DNA from: Kiritimatiellia bacterium
GTDB lineage: Bacteria; Verrucomicrobiota; Kiritimatiellia; UBA8416; YA12-FULL-48-11
Length of the DNA: 64,000 nt
Reading direction: 5' to 3'
Assembly: GCA_028716365.1 (NCBI GenBank)
Contig: JAQUPZ010000010.1
Location: forward strand, 1 to 64,000
Position numbers and translations under genes: made by a program. Position 1 is the stretch's first letter. Each line of letters opens with the position of its first letter. Positions 45,282 through 53,014 of the stretch are shown in pieces. The notes beneath the pieces are model-generated. The model searched no databases and had not been told where the DNA came from. It saw only the letters and a program-made list of their open reading frames with translations.

Positions 45282-45713
45282 TTAATTCTCATCGCAAATA
45301 TCATCAGTGAAACGCATTAATTCAGATCGAATCTGTGCAGTGGTATAGCGTTGGATGTTCGGCCAATTTGCTTCGATCCGAGTAATAAGATTTAACTGAC
45401 CGTCAGATTTTCCATCCAGATATAACTGCCGTTCAGGATTTGAGTTTGTCGAATCTTGTGTCTTTTTTTGTTTCTGCAAATCGGTAATAAGGCGTTTATA
45501 ATGGTCTGCAATAGATTCGGCTTCATATTCGCTTTTACATTCCTCGCAAACAAATGTGTCATCTGGAATATAACCATCACGTAAGTAAATGGCTGTATTT
45601 CGCCAGGATTTCTCCCGGAGACACAAGCCATCGATTAATTGACCGAGATCCATTCTGGACAAACGAATAAAATAGTTCTCTTGCATAATTTGGCCCCAAA
45701 TTGTCCTGATCAT
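45282..45713 (-). CDS. Hypothetical protein with a CxxC pair
   Basis: 143 residues, or 134 from the Met at residue 10. Contains FVCEECKSEYEAES, a single CxxC that may be half a zinc site, a Lys/Gln-rich middle and an acidic C-terminus. No family recognised. It is divergent from the XRE regulator with a ~100-bp shared upstream region, so it could be controlled by that regulator. Composition is AT-rich like the operon it faces. Confidence 0.45.
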   Translation of the reverse strand: MIRTIWGQIMQENYFIRLSRMDLGQLIDGLCLREKSWRNTAIYLRDGYIPDDTFVCEECKSEYEAESIADHYKRLITDLQKQKKTQDSTNSNPERQLYLDGKSDGQLNLITRIEANWPNIQRYTTAQIRSELMRFTDDICDEN

Positions 45714-45721
45714 TACGGTTA

Positions 45722-45751
45722 TTGATAGATTACGCTAACCTGGAATAATAC
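45722..45751 (+). promoter_or_regulatory. Promoter of the XRE-helicase-NERD operon
   Basis: TTGATA (45722-45727) and TAATAC (45746-45751) are spaced by 18 bp. The palindromic site at 45764-45780 would cover the start of transcription, a good place for a repressor. Predicted from sequence only. Confidence 0.45.
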
Positions 45752-45763
45752 CGATAGCAAGGA

Positions 45764-45780
45764 TGTTCTAAACTAGAACA
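45764..45780. promoter_or_regulatory. Operator O1 (17-bp palindrome)
   Basis: TGTTCTA-AAC-TAGAACA is a perfect inverted repeat with 7-bp arms just after the predicted promoter. It shares 13 of 17 positions with O2. Likely binding site for the XRE protein encoded immediately downstream. Confidence 0.6.
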
Positions 45781-45813
45781 CCACTTTCCAGCAAAAGTGC
45801 TATCCTGGCCGCC

Positions 45814-46044
45814 ATGAATGTTCCAGATAAGAACATCGTCGGCAAACGGGTTCAGCAGGCACGGCTAAAAAAGAAAATGACCCAAGACCAACTTGCCGCC
45901 AAACTCGCCCGTAATAACGTCCAAATCGACCGTGCCGGTATTTCCAAAATAGAAAACGGTTCTCGCTGCGTCTACGACTACGAACTCAAAGCCCTAGCAA
46001 GCATATTAGACCACTCCCCAAACTCGTTGTTGAGCGAAGGATAA
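45814..46044 (+). CDS. XRE-family (Cro/CI-like) transcriptional regulator
   Basis: 76 residues, essentially only a helix-turn-helix domain: IVGKRVQQARLKKKMTQDQLAAKLARN, then AGISKIENGSRCVYDYELKALA, the classical XRE signature with a recognition helix around DRAGISKIENG. No sensor domain. It lies 3 bp before the nuclease-helicase gene and has two palindromic sites, one upstream and one overlapping its first codons, so autorepression of the operon is likely. Phage-type repressor relatives exist, but no phage genes are nearby. Confidence 0.9.
   Translation: MNVPDKNIVGKRVQQARLKKKMTQDQLAAKLARNNVQIDRAGISKIENGSRCVYDYELKALASILDHSPNSLLSEG
45819..45835. promoter_or_regulatory. Operator O2 overlapping the start of the XRE gene
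   Basis: TGTTC-CAGATAA-GAACA repeats the outer arms of O1, 55 bp downstream centre to centre (about five helix turns), and lies within codons 2-8 of the regulator gene. Two sites in phase suit cooperative repression. Confidence 0.5.
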
Positions 46045-46047
46045 CCT

Positions 46048-48060
46048 ATGCCAGCTTATTATCGTTCAACATTCGAGGATTTTCTAATCACCTCGGAAGA
46101 AGTTGTTATTGGCAAGCTGACTAATGGCATCGAAGCAGACAGATTCTACGAACTAAAGACAGAAGCAATTCACGCATGGCAATTGCAACTGCCAATCCTA
46201 AAAAGGTTAGCTACTGAACTTATGTCAGCAGAGAAATCTTCAGCGAGATGGAACATTCTTCTAGAATATCCCATACCACGCCGCGGAAAGAGGACTGACA
46301 TAATCATCATCGCCTGCGACGTTCTAATAGTCGGTGAATTTAAAATGGGATCGGACATCTACACTGCTGCAGACAAAAGACAGACTATCGATTATTGTTT
46401 AGATCTTCGAGACTTCCACCTCGCCACTGCAGGACTTTCCCCTATTCCTCTTCTGATATCTACGGAAGCTTCTGCTGAGAATATAGATAACAGTGATGCT
46501 CTCTCTCTTAACAGCCCTTACTTAGCGAACTGTTTGAATTTGCCTAATGTTATTCTGCAAATATATCAAGCCAACCATAGCGAAACAACGCGCCCTATTA
46601 ATGTTAGCAACTGGGATAATAGCCCTTATCATCCAACACCTACGATTATAGAAGCCGCACAAGTATTATACGCTCATCAAGACGTCCGAGAAATATCTCA
46701 TTCGCACGCCGGTGCAGACAATCTAAGAGACACATCGCAAGCCGTCACAAATATCATTGATTACGCGCGATCCAATAACAAAAAAGTCATATGTTTTATA
46801 ACGGGCGTTCCAGGATCGGGAAAAACGCTTGCAGGTCTCAATATTGTACATAACCCATTGCTTCAGGAACAGGAAGGTACTATCGCAAGTTTTATGTCAG
46901 GTAATATGCCATTAATAAGTGTTCTTCATGAAGCACTAGCTCGTGATCTTAGCTCAAGACAGGACATGAGCAAAGAAGAGGCAAAAAGAGAAGTCTCCAC
47001 GTTCATCCACAATATCCACTTATACATTAAAGAATACCTAGAGGTTCAAACTCAGAATGCACCACCTGATAATGTAATTATCTTCGATGAAGCACAACGC
47101 GCATGGAATAAAGAACAAAATTTACGTAAGTGGCACCGTGATGCTTCTGAGCCAAACATAATACTTTCAACCATGAATCGCCATTCAAATTGGGCCGTTG
47201 TCATCGCCTTAATCGGTAATGGCCAAGAAATTCATGACGGGGAAGCAGGCTTACCTGAATGGGGACGTACTATAACTGAAGAACATAGTAACTGGGAAGT
47301 TTTCATATCCGATAAACTTGCAACAGCTGGAGATGAATTAAACAATTTGACCTTATTTAAATCATTACCAGAGAACGTCGTCATCAAAACAGATCCCAGA
47401 CTACATCTAAATGTTGCGTTAAGAGCTTACAAGGCAGAGAAATTATCTGAATGGGTAAAACACGTCCTAGACGGCAATATGGAAAAAGCTCTCGCATGTA
47501 TAACAGAAATGAACGAGTACCCCATAACACTGACAAGATCGCTTGAAACAGCAAAACAATGGCTTAAATCCAAAGCACAAGGCAACCGAAGACCTGGGCT
47601 TGTTGCAAGTTCTGGAGCGAGACGTCTTCGCCCCTACGGGATTGATGTAACTATAGAAGTCCCTGTCGAGCATTGGTTTCTTAATCCCATGGATGATGTG
47701 AGATCATCATCATTTCTTGAACTGGCTGCCACGGAGTTTGATATACAGGGGCTTGAATTGGACTGGGTGGGCGTTTGCTGGGATGCAGATCTTCGCCGAT
47801 ATAACAATTCTTGGTCATTCAACAGCTTTAAAGGTACAAAATGGCAAAGCGTAACCGACGCAAACGAAACCAGAAAACAGTTTATCCTCAATAAATATAG
47901 AGTACTTCTCACACGTGCAAGAGAAGGCATGATAATTTGGATTCCAGAAGGCTCGATCGACGATTCTACAAGGCCCGCTAGTCTTTACGACGAAACCGCG
48001 TCTTACTTAGAACAATGCGGCGCAAAATCAATTGATAGCGAGAATGGCTTTATCGTATAA
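46048..48060 (+). CDS. PD-(D/E)XK nuclease-like / SF1 helicase (DUF2075) fusion
   Basis: 670 residues. The N-terminal ~200 contain EYPIPRRGKRTDIII and LIVGEFK (Glu73, Asp84, Glu97, Lys99), the spacing of a PD-(D/E)XK nuclease core. From ~245 an SF1-type ATPase follows: Walker A GVPGSGKT (253-260), Walker B VIIFDEAQRAW (Asp347, Glu348), TMNRHS near 382, and the late motif YRVLLTRAREGMIIW. The second half is the DUF2075 domain shared with Schlafen-like proteins. Expected role: nucleic-acid cleavage or unwinding in genome defence. It follows the XRE gene by 3 bp and precedes a NERD nuclease by 31 bp. AT-richer than neighbours. Nuclease motif read by eye. Confidence 0.78.
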   Translation: MPAYYRSTFEDFLITSEEVVIGKLTNGIEADRFYELKTEAIHAWQLQLPILKRLATELMSAEKSSARWNILLEYPIPRRGKRTDIIIIACDVLIVGEFKMGSDIYTAADKRQTIDYCLDLRDFHLATAGLSPIPLLISTEASAENIDNSDALSLNSPYLANCLNLPNVILQIYQANHSETTRPINVSNWDNSPYHPTPTIIEAAQVLYAHQDVREISHSHAGADNLRDTSQAVTNIIDYARSNNKKVICFITGVPGSGKTLAGLNIVHNPLLQEQEGTIASFMSGNMPLISVLHEALARDLSSRQDMSKEEAKREVSTFIHNIHLYIKEYLEVQTQNAPPDNVIIFDEAQRAWNKEQNLRKWHRDASEPNIILSTMNRHSNWAVVIALIGNGQEIHDGEAGLPEWGRTITEEHSNWEVFISDKLATAGDELNNLTLFKSLPENVVIKTDPRLHLNVALRAYKAEKLSEWVKHVLDGNMEKALACITEMNEYPITLTRSLETAKQWLKSKAQGNRRPGLVASSGARRLRPYGIDVTIEVPVEHWFLNPMDDVRSSSFLELAATEFDIQGLELDWVGVCWDADLRRYNNSWSFNSFKGTKWQSVTDANETRKQFILNKYRVLLTRAREGMIIWIPEGSIDDSTRPASLYDETASYLEQCGAKSIDSENGFIV

Positions 48061-48091
48061 TTTCAACGCATCCGAATGCTGGGAGATATTC

Positions 48092-49087
48092 ATGATTCTG
48101 AAGGAACGTAACGCCGCAGAACATCCGGAAACTGATAAATGGTCGAAAGCTGGTGCCACTGCCGAAGAACAAATGGCTTTTTACCTGCGCCGAATGTTTG
48201 TGAATGATAAAGACATCTACGTCTTCAACGACCTTCGGTATAAGAATGCTACCGGTGATTCAGCCCAGATCGATCATCTTATCCTTCATCACCACGGGTT
48301 TATCATCGTTGAATCAAAGAGTGTGTCGTCCGGTGTTGCTGTAAACAAACATGGCGAGTGGGTTCGGTTCTGGAATGGGAAACCTCACGGTATGCCGTCC
48401 CCAATACAACAGGCAAAGCTGCAGGCTGAATTTCTGCGGCGGGAGCTGACGGAAAGTTGCAAACAACTGGTAGGAAAAGTATTGCTTGGGTTGATCCAAG
48501 TGCGTTTTAATAACTGTCCCTTTGAAATCCTCGTTGCCATTTCAGATCACGGGTCAATCAAGCGTGAGGGGAAGATGCCTGAAGTCATGAAAGCGGACCA
48601 AGTACCCGATAAGATCGTAGAGATTTTCAATCGTCACAAGAAAGCCTCTAGTATATTTAATATTGAAAAGCCGAAAAATGAAAATGATGGCTTATACAAT
48701 TTCACTGATGAGGAAATGAATAAAATAACCTCCTTCCTTCTGAAATATCATCGTACAGGGTTATCAGAAAAGCAGGTGTCTGAACCACAGACTACGAAGG
48801 TTGCAGAAGCAGATCCTGACTGGAAATATAAACCGAAGCCAACGACTCCTCCTCCTCTTCCAAAATCTGATAATCGAATGGGAATATGCGACAAGTGTGG
48901 CGAGCAGTGCATAATCAAATGGGGCAAATTCAGTTATTACTGGAAATGTCTTAAATGTGGTAACAATATGGCGCTCAAGGAATATTGTCCTTCCTGTAAG
49001 AAGAAACTGATGCTACGTAAGCGGAAGAATGAGTATTTTATTTTCTGTGAGACGTGTGGCGGAGAGCGCCCTTACTACAGTGAATGA
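48092..49087 (+). CDS. NERD-domain nuclease-related protein with C-terminal zinc ribbons
   Basis: 331 residues from the ATG at 48092, preceded by GGGAG; an upstream ATG at 48032 overlaps the helicase gene and is less likely. The NERD core shows GATAEEQMAFYLRR, GDSAQIDHLIL and FIIVESK, giving Glu26, Asp61, Glu74, Lys76 of a PD-(D/E)XK-type fold. After a linker rich in Pro and Lys come two zinc ribbons: CDKCGEQC with CLKCG, and CPSCKK with CETCGG. NERD proteins are thought to act on DNA and often occur with helicases. Third gene of the operon. Confidence 0.85.
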   Translation: MILKERNAAEHPETDKWSKAGATAEEQMAFYLRRMFVNDKDIYVFNDLRYKNATGDSAQIDHLILHHHGFIIVESKSVSSGVAVNKHGEWVRFWNGKPHGMPSPIQQAKLQAEFLRRELTESCKQLVGKVLLGLIQVRFNNCPFEILVAISDHGSIKREGKMPEVMKADQVPDKIVEIFNRHKKASSIFNIEKPKNENDGLYNFTDEEMNKITSFLLKYHRTGLSEKQVSEPQTTKVAEADPDWKYKPKPTTPPPLPKSDNRMGICDKCGEQCIIKWGKFSYYWKCLKCGNNMALKEYCPSCKKKLMLRKRKNEYFIFCETCGGERPYYSE

Positions 49088-49135
49088 AATAGTTTAGTAG
49101 GGTTTTGGGCCTACAAATAAACTTCCATTCCTTCC

Positions 49136-49270
49136 TCATTTCAACCAGCGAATCTTGATTTCTTTCTCAATACATTTAAATTCCGGATCGCGTGTGATGG
49201 ATTCGATAAACTCACCACAGGCAAGTTCGGCTTTCTTCTCCTTTGCCAGCGCGGCGATAGACAGATCGGC
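49136..49270 (-). pseudogene. vapC 3'-tail remnant with in-frame repeat insertion
   Basis: Read on the minus strand it encodes ADLSIAALAKEKKAEL, then ACGEFIES, then RDPEFKCIEKEIKIRWLK and a stop. Apart from the middle insert this matches the last ~30 residues of the intact VapC at 51846-52253. The 8-residue insert is encoded by a REP-like unit (GCCTGTGGTGAGTTTATCGA). No 5' part exists, so it is a dead fragment. It occupies half of the gap 49088-49355; the remainder shows nothing recognisable. Confidence 0.75.
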
Positions 49271-49355
49271 AATCCAAGATCAATCCTAACTAATTAACAT
49301 TCAACGTCTTACCCGCTAATACACTTAATACTACATCTATTAAGAGTTACTACAC

Positions 49356-50402
49356 TCATTCATCAATCCGCTTCCATCTGGCGGCTTTCCCCTTTCCAGA
49401 ACAAGTAACCTTTCCTTCCTTCTTCAACTGAAAAAGGATAGCACGTATCCAGTCCCGGCCAACTCCGGGACAAACTTTCTCGATTTCTGCTAAGGCAAAA
49501 GGATTTGTTTTTCTTTGTATCGCATCAATGACGATTTCCGACTTCTCGCCTCTTGGTGCCGCCATATCGCCAACGCGCCGCTCAAATTCAGTGTAAAGCT
49601 CCTTCAATGTATAAAGCAGATAGTTCACATAAGGCCACAAATTATGCTTTCCGTCGTGCCACCCCTGCGAACTATCCTGCAGGGTTTCATAGTAACGGTC
49701 TTTACTCTGCTCGATAATACGCTCAATGCTGATATACCGGCCTGCGGTGAAGCCAAGATGGTAAAGCGAAAGCAGGAGCAGGAGTCGCGACACCCGGCCA
49801 TTCCCGTCCCGGAAGGGATGTATGCACAGGAAGTCGAGGTTCTGCGCGGCCCAAACAACAAGCGGGGGCACCTGCTTCTCGCGAATTGCCCGGGCCGAGA
49901 GGCTGCAAAGCTGCCCCATGGCTTCCGGCGTCTCCCTGGCCGAAAGCGGGCGGAACCGGACGGTGACACGACCATCAGGGTGTTTCTCAATGATCTCACC
50001 GTCTTCTTTCTTAAACTGTCCGCTATCCCAAATCTCCGGACGCGTCAGCGCATGGAGTTTCAAAATGGTCTCTGGTGACACAAGGATGGTGTTATGCTGC
50101 TCGTGAATAAGGGACAACGCCGCTTGGTATCCACGAACCTCCTGTTCGTTACGGTCTTGCAGATTCTTCTTACCGAAAATGACCGTTCCGACGCGTTTCT
50201 GGTCGATCTCAACACCTTCAATCCGGTTGGATGCCACTGCGCTTTCAATCAAGGCATGCTCCCTGAGCTTCTTAAGCCTTTGTGGCGCCTGCTTTGTAAA
50301 GAGTTCCTGTTTTCCCCGATATTCAGACAGATCGTTCAGAAGCCAGACCGTGGAGGTCGGCACTTGTAAAGATTGCCGGCAAATAAGTTCTAATGTTTTC
50401 AT
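49356..50402 (-). CDS. Fic-family protein (AMPylator) with N-terminal inhibitory helix
   Basis: 348 residues. The Fic active site HPFRDGNGRVSR lies at 195-206, matching HPFx(D/E)GNGRxxR exactly, so the enzyme should be competent to transfer AMP or a related group from a nucleotide to a protein. The N-terminal SNRIEG (58-63) fits the (S/T)xxxE(G/N) autoinhibitory motif of class II Fic proteins. A winged-helix-like C-terminus (about 290-348: IVIDAIQRKTNPFALAEIEK) may bind DNA. Located between two vapC remnants and near other toxin modules. Target unknown. Confidence 0.92.
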   Translation of the reverse strand: MKTLELICRQSLQVPTSTVWLLNDLSEYRGKQELFTKQAPQRLKKLREHALIESAVASNRIEGVEIDQKRVGTVIFGKKNLQDRNEQEVRGYQAALSLIHEQHNTILVSPETILKLHALTRPEIWDSGQFKKEDGEIIEKHPDGRVTVRFRPLSARETPEAMGQLCSLSARAIREKQVPPLVVWAAQNLDFLCIHPFRDGNGRVSRLLLLLSLYHLGFTAGRYISIERIIEQSKDRYYETLQDSSQGWHDGKHNLWPYVNYLLYTLKELYTEFERRVGDMAAPRGEKSEIVIDAIQRKTNPFALAEIEKVCPGVGRDWIRAILFQLKKEGKVTCSGKGKAARWKRIDE

Positions 50403-50429
50403 TTAATCACTAACCATAGCCTGCTTTTA

Positions 50430-50590
50430 TCATTTCAACCACCGGATCTTAATCTCTTTCTCAACACTCTTGAATTCAGGATCGCGTGTGATGGATTCGA
50501 CCCATTCGACTCCTCGACAAACTCAGGGCAGGCAAACTCACCACAGGCGGATTCGGCAAGCTCACCACAGGCAAGTTCTGCTTTGTCAGC
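50430..50590 (-). pseudogene. Second vapC 3'-tail remnant carrying tandem REP-like units
   Basis: The minus strand ends like VapC (…EFKSVEKE-IKIRWLK), but the frame is broken. Two or three copies of a ~21-bp unit related to TTCGACAAGCTCACCACAGGC occur between the KAEL and TRDPEF positions (about 50513-50577), the same place as the insertion at 49.2 kb. The copies are not a multiple of three in total, which explains the frameshift. It fills most of the gap between fic and the ATPase gene. Confidence 0.7.
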
Positions 50591-50607
50591 ATCACAAATT
50601 CTCCCGG

Positions 50608-51753
50608 TTATTTTCTCCTGCTATATTTGGCAGTCAGCGATTCCAGCGAATGATATTCAATACGAAGATCACCGGATTCTTTGGTATAACTCCGGTCAAT
50701 ATCATGGGCCACAACCACGTTATCGCCTTTGGCATAACAACGCCGGAAAGCCGTAAGCGAATCCGGCTCAAAGCGCTTGGCGTTCCATTTACACTCGATT
50801 GCAACCGGCGCCATGCCGCGCCGATCCAGAATAAAATCAACTTCATGACCACGTTTATCCCGCCAATATTTGATCTGCCGGCAACCAAGTTGTGCCTGCA
50901 ATTCATTCAGGACAAAGTGTTCCCATAAACCTCCGAAATCATCTTCACGCAACCTGTCCCATCCGCGAAAGGCACACACAAATGCCGTATCGAAGGCATA
51001 TACCTTCGGAGCCGAAATAATTTCCGACACCCGGCGCGAACTGAATGGCCGGATAATATGGGCGACATAAGTGGACTCAAGCACATTGAGATAATTCGAA
51101 ATTGTGGGACGGCTCACCTCGCAAGGCGCTGAATAACGTGTCGCCTCAAAAATACCACCGCTATTCACAAGCATGAGCTCCAGAAACTTTTGAAAAGAGT
51201 TCCTTTTCTCGAGCCTGAAGAGTTCCTGAATATCTTTTGCCCAAAAGGCATCCATCCACTCTTGAAAATCCGTTTCTGGCGCTGAATCAGCCAGGAAAAA
51301 CGGCGGCAGTCCGCCGTGCAATAACCGATATGGGATGTTTGTATTCCGGAAATCCTTTAGGTCGGCGAGAATCATTGGCGTCAGCCAGATATCATTCTTT
51401 CTGCCGGTTAGTGTATCACCGAACTTGGTTGAAGCGCCGAGACTTGACGATCCTGTGGCTATAATCCGGATGTCGCGGAAATGATCGGCGGCAATTTTGA
51501 GTAATTCGGACGGGTTCGACAGTCGATGAATTTCATCCAGAACAATTCGCTTGCCGCGAAGGTTTTCAAGAAATCCCTCAGGATCATCCATCATTTGCCG
51601 GATCCGCGGTCTTTCACAGTCAAAATATTCTGTATCCGTCAACGACTGACAGAGCATCGTCTTACCGACCCGGCGTACACCGGCCAGCCAGACGATCGTT
51701 CTGGTTTTCCATGCTTTTTCAATCAGGCTGATCCAGTATGTTCTCTTAACCAT
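50608..51753 (-). CDS. AAA ATPase with DUF4143
   Basis: 381 residues. Walker A GVRRVGKT (25-32), Walker B IVLDEIHRL near residue 73 and a sensor IIATGSSSLG near 97 form an AAA+ module. The C-terminal DUF4143 region includes RPTISNYLNVLESTYVAHIIRPF, then a nuclease-like end with FILDRRGMAPVAIECKWNAK, where Glu-Cys-Lys resembles the ExK of PD-(D/E)XK proteins. This common family is of uncertain role, often near toxin-antitoxin genes. The C-terminus lies next to a vapC remnant. Confidence 0.85.
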   Translation of the reverse strand: MVKRTYWISLIEKAWKTRTIVWLAGVRRVGKTMLCQSLTDTEYFDCERPRIRQMMDDPEGFLENLRGKRIVLDEIHRLSNPSELLKIAADHFRDIRIIATGSSSLGASTKFGDTLTGRKNDIWLTPMILADLKDFRNTNIPYRLLHGGLPPFFLADSAPETDFQEWMDAFWAKDIQELFRLEKRNSFQKFLELMLVNSGGIFEATRYSAPCEVSRPTISNYLNVLESTYVAHIIRPFSSRRVSEIISAPKVYAFDTAFVCAFRGWDRLREDDFGGLWEHFVLNELQAQLGCRQIKYWRDKRGHEVDFILDRRGMAPVAIECKWNAKRFEPDSLTAFRRCYAKGDNVVVAHDIDRSYTKESGDLRIEYHSLESLTAKYSRRK

Positions 51754-51845
51754 ACGCAGTTATACTTTCATATAGTGACACCAAAAGCAAGTTCGGTTTT
51801 GATCAGGCCGGGTCTGCCCTTAAAAATTAAGTTTCTATTCCTTCA

Positions 51846-52253
51846 TTATTTCAACCACCTGATTTTCACTTCTTTTTCAACACTCTTGAATTCAGGATCG
51901 CCAGTCACCAGTTCTGCTTTCTTCTCCTTTGACAAAGCGGCTGCAAAGGCATCGGCATATGACATTTTGTACTGTGCCTTATATGAAGCCGCCTGCCGCA
52001 CGAGTTCAAGATCTGCGTTAACAGGAAATATTTCTATCGGCATCCGGCTGATATCACTCGCCGCAGATTCCGCAGCTTCACGACCGCCTGCCTTCATAAA
52101 ACTGTAATAAACCTCACCCCAATTAATCACACACATGAGAAGCCGGTCACGCCCCTGCGCCGCTGATTTCAGAAGGCCACCAACTTCTTCCGCGGAAGGT
52201 TCGCCTTTGAGAAAGGCAAGAAGAGCCCATGAATCCAATACTCGTACACTCAC
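51846..52253 (-). CDS. vapC: VapC-type PIN-domain toxin ribonuclease
   Basis: 135 residues, full length. PIN fold with the first acidic residue in VLDSWALLAFLKGEPSAEEV (Asp7) and the last ones in SYADAFAAALSKEKKAELVTGDPEF. It should cleave specific tRNA or rRNA when not bound by VapB. Its first codon overlaps the antitoxin stop (ATGA at 52250-52253). Its 3' end and 3' flank recur in three degenerate copies elsewhere in the island. Confidence 0.9.
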   Translation of the reverse strand: MSVRVLDSWALLAFLKGEPSAEEVGGLLKSAAQGRDRLLMCVINWGEVYYSFMKAGGREAAESAASDISRMPIEIFPVNADLELVRQAASYKAQYKMSYADAFAAALSKEKKAELVTGDPEFKSVEKEVKIRWLK

Positions 52254-52495
52254 CGGCCCTTCTCCTCCTTCTTCAATTCAGCCAGCTTTTCCATAAGCGG
52301 CAAGTGCTTGTATTTTCCATATAGAGTTTTAATGGTTTTCTCCGTAACCGGTTTCATCATGATTCCTTCAGGTGTTTCATAAACAATCGCCCTGGTCCCC
52401 TCCTCTATCCCGAATTCCTTGCGGATATGACGGGGAATCACAACCTGCCCGCGGGTTGAAAACATAACCGTCGATTCTTTTACTTTCATATTCAT
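52250..52495 (-). CDS. vapB: VapB/AbrB-type antitoxin
   Basis: 81 residues. The swapped-hairpin DNA-binding domain is visible as STRGQVVIPRHIRKEFGIEEGTRAIVYETPEGIMM. The C-terminal helix (LPLMEKLAELKKEEKG) should wrap around VapC. A 22-bp palindrome between its promoter boxes is a probable self-operator. Immediate overlap with vapC. Confidence 0.9.
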   Translation of the reverse strand: MNMKVKESTVMFSTRGQVVIPRHIRKEFGIEEGTRAIVYETPEGIMMKPVTEKTIKTLYGKYKHLPLMEKLAELKKEEKGR

Positions 52496-52505
52496 AACAC
52501 ATATT

Positions 52506-52531
52506 CTTACTTATTTTCAAAAGTAAGTCAA
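52506..52531 (-). promoter_or_regulatory. vapBC promoter with embedded operator
   Basis: CTTACTT and AAGTAAG form 7-bp arms with an 8-bp spacer (52506-52527). On the minus strand a TTGACT -35 box (52526-52531) overlaps one edge and a weaker AAGAAT -10 overlaps the other. Suits repression by the VapBC complex. Confidence 0.5.
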
Positions 52532-52780
52532 CTGTTAATTTGTAAGAATTTGTGTGAAATAGTTTCAAAGACACGAAGTGTCGGAGGGAAACGGAGACTT
52601 TGTGACCAGGAGACAAGAGATGTACTGATATTTCCAGACATCACAAATTTTCGCGGTTTATAAGGTTAACCGTAACCTTGCAGATAATGTCTTTTTCCGC
52701 AGGTTTACTCTCGGCAATAAGCAACGTCAGCGCAAAGAGAGTTTTTTACCACTAAGGACACGAAGTACTCCAAGAGTTCG

Positions 52781-52986
52781 CCATGCTTCATGGTCGACCT
52801 GTCATGTCGAATGACATGATGTAAACACGGCTCGAATTTCCATTCTTCGATGGAAGATTTTGTGTCAGATGCAACGACAGGCAGGCGTCGTGGGCGCCGC
52901 TGTATACGCATACGCGGCGTCCCGCGACAACGAACCTGTCGGTAGCAAATCACACAAAAGACTCCATCGCGAAATTCGAGCCGCCA
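52781..52986. repeat. Nested-palindrome element D
   Basis: Two small hairpins (CCATG-CTT-CATGG and CATGTC-GAAT-GACATG) are followed by ATGTAAACACGG. Outer arms at 52828-52865 and 52951-52985 pair around GGCTCGAATTT/AAATTCGAGCC and TTTGTGT/ACACAAA. Inside, CGACAGG pairs with CCTGTCG, and GTCGTGGGCGCCGC with GCGGCGTCCCGCGAC, capped by GTAT-ACGC-ATAC. It lies 29 bp past the 3' end of the FMN reductase gene. The rest of the gene-free stretch 52496-53014 (52.55-52.78 kb) has only purine-rich low-complexity sequence. Confidence 0.75.
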
Positions 52987-53014
52987 TGCTACTACTTATC
53001 GCATGTTTAAGTTA

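Noticed and set aside
45814..49087. Prophage remnant
   Set aside because: The XRE and ORF6N proteins could be of phage origin, but no integrase, terminase, capsid, portal or tail gene is seen in the window.
50608..51753. Transposition ATPase of the IstB type
   Set aside because: The ATPase carries DUF4143 and no transposase partner; no insertion-sequence ends flank it.
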